Assembly (NCBI RefSeq): GCF_947623445.1
Contig: NC_135241.1
Location: 21,454,501 to 21,518,500, forward strand
Direction of reading: 5' to 3'
Source: Clavelina lepadiformis
Lineage: Eukaryota; Chordata; Ascidiacea; Aplousobranchia; Clavelinidae
DNA length: 64,000 nt
The notes under the pieces are model-generated. The model was not told where the DNA came from. It did not search any database and was given only the letters and a program-made list of their open reading frames with translations. The translations under genes were made by a program, and so were the position numbers. Position 1 is the stretch's first letter. Every line of letters starts with the position of its first letter. This document shows, piece after piece, positions 61,701 through 64,000 of the stretch.

Positions 61701-62025
61701 ATATACTGTTATTGACCGTCAAGAAAAATTTTTCACAATTGATTTGAATAGTAGAATCGATAATATCAGCATAAATCGCTTGAAAGCTGGACATATACCT
61801 GTACCAAATTCTGCTGAAAGTTTTTTGACAAACACAAGCAGTCAAAATAATTCATGTAACGATGATGAAAACTTAATTTTGCAATCTGACTTACCATTTT
61901 CTGTTGCAGAAGAGGAAATTGACTCACATCCTGTGTCACAAAACATAAACACTGACGAAGAACCTGTTCCTCAGTATACCACGAGAACTGGACGTGTCAT
62001 CACTAAGCCTGCACGTTTCCGATAG
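58711..62025 (+). CDS. pol: Pol polyprotein: protease, reverse transcriptase, RNase H, integrase
   Basis: 1104 codons from the first ATG in frame, though entry is probably by frameshift from gag rather than at this ATG. Aspartic protease DTG is at about residues 50-52 (FLVDTGSPVSMI). RT has LPMGLCNSSQTFQRC and the catalytic YIDDVIVF near 367. RNase H starts LSVDASDVSCAG near 513. Integrase has an HSLSH...CIPCQQ zinc region (710-750) and a DDE triad in HVDIVGPL (775), TSDRGRQF (834) and SDGMLERAH (872). A GPY/F module (GPYTVIDRQ) is near 996. All catalytic residues I can check are present. The frame overlaps gag by 49 nt at -1 and ends one base before the env ATG. Confidence 0.96.
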   Translation: MCSTLCVDRATSKKRLEPTVRSRLRTVGGLLSSHLFFITDKLTGIKFLVDTGSPVSMIKVHSDYFLHGFKQKFYNAINGSRIVIKGNEPLKVSLNLKRTFLWHFEMSSDIAYSIIGSDFLIHFGLNIDLTAKRLTLPRAKNDVTDFTTPKRPFSASCCQEIKPSSISQAAEADMTSDGLLADLTKTYPNVFDVSAYSKHPINNAVHHIITTGEPIRCRPYRMSPEKEKILKQELNKLLELSVIERSNSPFSSPVMLIQKKDAGQYRIVNNYKILNQQTQFDTYNLPLISNFPNAMAGSKIFSVLDLLKGFHQIRIADQDIPKTAFTTSSGTYQYVRLPMGLCNSSQTFQRCIDNVLRGLSDYTFNYIDDVIVFSSTPEEHKKHLETVLQRFQEHNIIVNKKKCVFNATEVKFLGFTVNKDGASPIKSKVEAVEKYPLPVTIKELRRFLGMVNFYRRFLPNAAGIQDPLNKLLGTGSGRRRIIWTPIARQAFQETKQALCEATQLAFPVHDAEVRLSVDASDVSCAGVLEQVIDGCPQPLAFFSKSFTKAQRKYSVYDRELLGLYLSIKYFRYFLDGRQFRLFTDHKALVTGIHSKLDNATAQQFRYLSYIAQFCPVIEHISGESNIVSDALSRITVAGINYDLPSIDYLQMASHQHTDRTLDAILHGESSLQLKRVTLPDHGVSILCDMSTKQARPVVPASFRKQIFDTIHSLSHAGIKVTQKLIAERFVWPKMMIEIRDMCKSCIPCQQTKVRRHTVAPLKTFKKPDERFSHVHVDIVGPLTVSNGYSYLLTVIDRYTRYPVAIPLKDITAKTCADAFILNWVANFGVPKIITSDRGRQFTSQLWHEMAKFMGTKLIHTTSHHPQSDGMLERAHRTLKTALKAYSCSHDWYSHLGWVMLGIRASVKEDIECAPSQLVFGTSIRLPGEFFETPSLDIIPQSKYVEQLTQFMATLRYVPPHEPYPIKTFVDPELKTCSHVFIRHDGVRTGMQRPYSGPYTVIDRQEKFFTIDLNSRIDNISINRLKAGHIPVPNSAESFLTNTSSQNNSCNDDENLILQSDLPFSVAEEEIDSHPVSQNINTDEEPVPQYTTRTGRVITKPARFR
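58747..58793 (+). promoter_or_regulatory. -1 programmed frameshift signal (slippery site plus hairpin or pseudoknot)
   Basis: The heptamer A AAA AAC (58747-58753) is in the gag zero frame, two codons before the stop. After an 8-nt spacer, CCAACAGTTCG (58762-58772) pairs perfectly with CGAACTGTTGG (58783-58793), 11 bp. A second helix, CCTAGAA (58755-58761) with TTCTAGG (58773-58779), interleaves with it, which is H-type pseudoknot topology. Loop lengths are too short for both helices to form in full at once, so they are partial or alternative folds. Confidence 0.88.
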
Positions 62026-62026
62026 G

Positions 62027-63901
62027 ATGCGTTCTCCAAACATCTCATTGTGTATTGTAAGCATTTTTGTTTTTTCTTGCATAAGCGGAACACGGCTGCA
62101 TTTAAGGCTGTGTCATGATAATATTCATACTGGAGAATATCTGATTCCCAAACCTCATAAGTGTGTGAGACAGAATGCAACACTAATTCAGAAATGCGGA
62201 GTGTCGATCTATGATCCTGTTCCAAAGAGGAAAATCATACCCATATTCAAATGTTCAGTTATTTCTACGACTCTTAAGACTACTTATTTCTTTTTTGGGG
62301 CCAAAACGTGTGATGAGAAATCACTCATTAATCCTGCACCAAGCGTGGAAGCTTGTGCAGATTGGGTCAGAACGAAACATGCTTCTGGCTATGGTCCGTT
62401 ACTCAGCTCTAATGATTTCACATGGAGTACTCATAATTCTAATTCCGTCAAGTATGTCTGGCCACACGGCTACACACATACAGCTTATAACGCCATTCTG
62501 ATTAAATCTACTGCACTTTATGATCATGCTACAGACCAGTTATCAAGTGCAATTGGAGCCATGACGAACTGCAAGCTTATTCAAGGTAGCTGCACTCTGT
62601 CGACAAATACCTTTGTGTGGCAGGTTTCGAAAATAAAAGCCAGGTGTCCTTACAAACGTATAGGTCAAAAGCACGAAGAACTTTTAATGCATTATAACAA
62701 GAACCACAAGCTCATTCGTCTGGAGATAAAATCTCTAGGCATCAGCATTCATCAACGAAGTCGCTGTCCAGGTCCCGTACAAAAATGTTATGGGTCAGAC
62801 GCCATTTGTACACCAGGGGGTTTGATTTTAAGACCCTACAGCTGCAATGGTTTTGATGGCATAAAATTGGGCAAAATCGCAGATGAAAATGATATACCTT
62901 TTCCTTCCTTTTCTTTTCACACAGCTGAAACATATTTTTTGAATGAAGTCAATGACATAACAAGCGATTCATTTCATTTTTTGACGTCTGATATACACTT
63001 TCTTGAATGTCAAATACAAGAGTATCTGACAAATATGTATTTTTTAGTGGGACGATTGTTTCCAAGTGAAGTCCTAACACAACTTTTGGGTCGTCCTGCC
63101 ACTGGCGTGGCATTGGGCGATTTACTGATTGAAGTAGCATGCCAAAATATCACAGCTAGTCTACTGCATAATTTGAAACATGGGGAGTTTTTTGCCTCTC
63201 GACCTCTCGTCGAATTTAGTGACAATAATGGGACGAAATATATTGGCCAGGTTGGCACGAATGATGTTGTTTATAAGGGAGTTAAGTATGTAGAGAAATA
63301 TACTCCTGGCAAAATCATGACTTTTCTTATTAATGATGCTTATTATGTGTTTGATAATTATACACTCTCTATGCGCCATGAGAACGTCCAGCAACTTTTA
63401 CCTGCTCTAATTACTGTACAAGCACCCTACTCTGAAATAGATTTTTCTAACTTTGTTCATTTGTTTCCTAGCAATGGTAACGACTTTGACGACTTATCAG
63501 GTATTTTACAAGCTGTCAGTCGCGCACGTTTGATGCATGACCAATTATACCATTTTATTGGAAGTAGAACGAATCCAGAAAATACAGCAGATATGTTATA
63601 TGTACAGAAAAATATTGATAACACCTTAACTAATGTGTTTTTACAGATGATTTCTAGCATAACATCGCCGATACTTAGTGGCTTTTGTTTTATTCTGTTG
63701 ATTTTGAGCTATATTTGGAGCATTGTTTTCACTTTCTGGTTTTTCAAGTTAACCTTGCCTATGTTGGTTTCCGTTATTCGTCATAAAATATATGCTTATC
63801 GAAATCATTCTGTCATAGTTCATGCTAGCCGATCTGACTTAAACAATGATAATCAAAATGTCTCTGAAGATAGTGACTCAGCAGAAAGTGACGCTCGTTA
63901 A
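62027..63901 (+). CDS. env: Env-like membrane glycoprotein
   Basis: 624 aa from the ATG at 62027 (upstream in-frame codons exist back to 61994, but the signal peptide fits the 62027 start). A hydrophobic signal (ISLCIVSIFVFSCISG) is followed by a cysteine-rich ectodomain with several N-glycosylation sequons (NAT, NIT, NGT, NYT). A strong membrane segment lies near residues 550-585, with a cytosolic tail of about 45 residues. This is the plan of a viral fusion glycoprotein. The source family is uncertain: the pattern PSVEACADW...YGPL with GSCTLSTNTFVW loosely recalls class III glycoproteins such as those of chuviruses, at low confidence. I see no furin site and no clear fusion peptide. The frame is intact. 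Confidence 0.85.
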   Translation: MRSPNISLCIVSIFVFSCISGTRLHLRLCHDNIHTGEYLIPKPHKCVRQNATLIQKCGVSIYDPVPKRKIIPIFKCSVISTTLKTTYFFFGAKTCDEKSLINPAPSVEACADWVRTKHASGYGPLLSSNDFTWSTHNSNSVKYVWPHGYTHTAYNAILIKSTALYDHATDQLSSAIGAMTNCKLIQGSCTLSTNTFVWQVSKIKARCPYKRIGQKHEELLMHYNKNHKLIRLEIKSLGISIHQRSRCPGPVQKCYGSDAICTPGGLILRPYSCNGFDGIKLGKIADENDIPFPSFSFHTAETYFLNEVNDITSDSFHFLTSDIHFLECQIQEYLTNMYFLVGRLFPSEVLTQLLGRPATGVALGDLLIEVACQNITASLLHNLKHGEFFASRPLVEFSDNNGTKYIGQVGTNDVVYKGVKYVEKYTPGKIMTFLINDAYYVFDNYTLSMRHENVQQLLPALITVQAPYSEIDFSNFVHLFPSNGNDFDDLSGILQAVSRARLMHDQLYHFIGSRTNPENTADMLYVQKNIDNTLTNVFLQMISSITSPILSGFCFILLILSYIWSIVFTFWFFKLTLPMLVSVIRHKIYAYRNHSVIVHASRSDLNNDNQNVSEDSDSAESDAR

Positions 63902-64000
63902 CAATTAACCTCTGACCTTTCATAAATATCATAATTGGTTTGACTTGTTGCACTAACTTTGCACAATGACTTAAAAGCATACATGTGAACGCCTTATTAC
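63902..64000. other. Element tail after env, window end
   Basis: Noncoding. I see no strong polypurine tract and no match to the proposed 5' LTR, so the 3' LTR probably starts beyond 64000. Confidence 0.55.

Larger units (their letters stand above)
56730..64000 (+). mobile_element. Ty3/Gypsy LTR retroelement with env (endogenous retrovirus-like), 3' end outside the window
   Basis: Order: probable 5' LTR, a TGG-start primer-site candidate, gag (57419-58759), pol with protease, RT, RNase H and integrase in that order (58711-62025), and env (62027-63901). Protease-RT-RNase H-integrase order and the GPY/F end of integrase place it in Ty3/Gypsy (Metaviridae). The env gene gives it an errantivirus-like plan. 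gag is in one frame, pol at -1 relative to it, and env back in the gag frame. No stop or frameshift interrupts any of the three, so the copy looks recent. The 3' LTR is not in the window: nothing in 63902-64000 matches the 5' region. LTR identity and target duplication are therefore unknown. Confidence 0.93.

Noticed and set aside
61994-62026. Env start at the upstream in-frame codon
   Set aside because: It overlaps pol and puts 11 polar residues before the signal peptide; the ATG at 62027 fits better.

Overview
The window looks like AT-rich nuclear DNA of an invertebrate chordate, most likely a solitary ascidian (Ciona-like tunicate). This is inference. It rests on dense genes with short GT-AG introns, chordate orthologues (Rab27, GALNS, MFSD5, KIAA1143, CCDC33), small hAT-type elements, and a Ty3/Gypsy element with an envelope gene. 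No assembly or species match was possible.

Layout, left to right. Two tandem paralogous integrin alpha genes lie on the minus strand. One runs off the left edge (coding exons 42-2824). The other is complete, with 23 coding exons (13357 to 5493, 1065 aa). Next come a Rab27 gene (minus, 19498-16996), a repeat-rich gap, a small RGS-domain gene (minus, 24737-23413), MFSD5 (plus, 28200-29603, intronless CDS) and KIAA1143 (plus, 30695-31356, 3 exons). CCDC33 follows on the minus strand (44923-32144, 25 coding exons, 1105 aa). Its large intron holds an unrelated plus-strand coiled-coil gene (38780-40516). Two adjacent plus-strand genes (47980-49601 and 49903-51000) encode small single-pass membrane proteins with PY motifs. 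The lysosomal sulfatase GALNS (minus, 56197-52068, 14 exons) comes next. The last 7 kb is an LTR retroelement with open gag, pol and env frames.

Exon boundaries were read by eye from GT/AG sites, reading phase and family resemblance. For every multi-exon model except RGS and the truncated integrin, exon lengths sum to a multiple of three and the phases agree.

The most notable part is the retroelement. It has a textbook A AAA AAC slippery heptamer just before the gag stop and a perfect 11-bp hairpin 8 nt downstream. That hairpin is interleaved with a second 7-bp helix, giving pseudoknot topology. The env start codon lies one base after the pol stop. All three frames are open, so the copy looks young. 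Five hAT-type non-autonomous elements (four with perfect 8-bp target duplications, one with a single mismatch) and several uncatalogued dispersed repeats fill introns and gaps.
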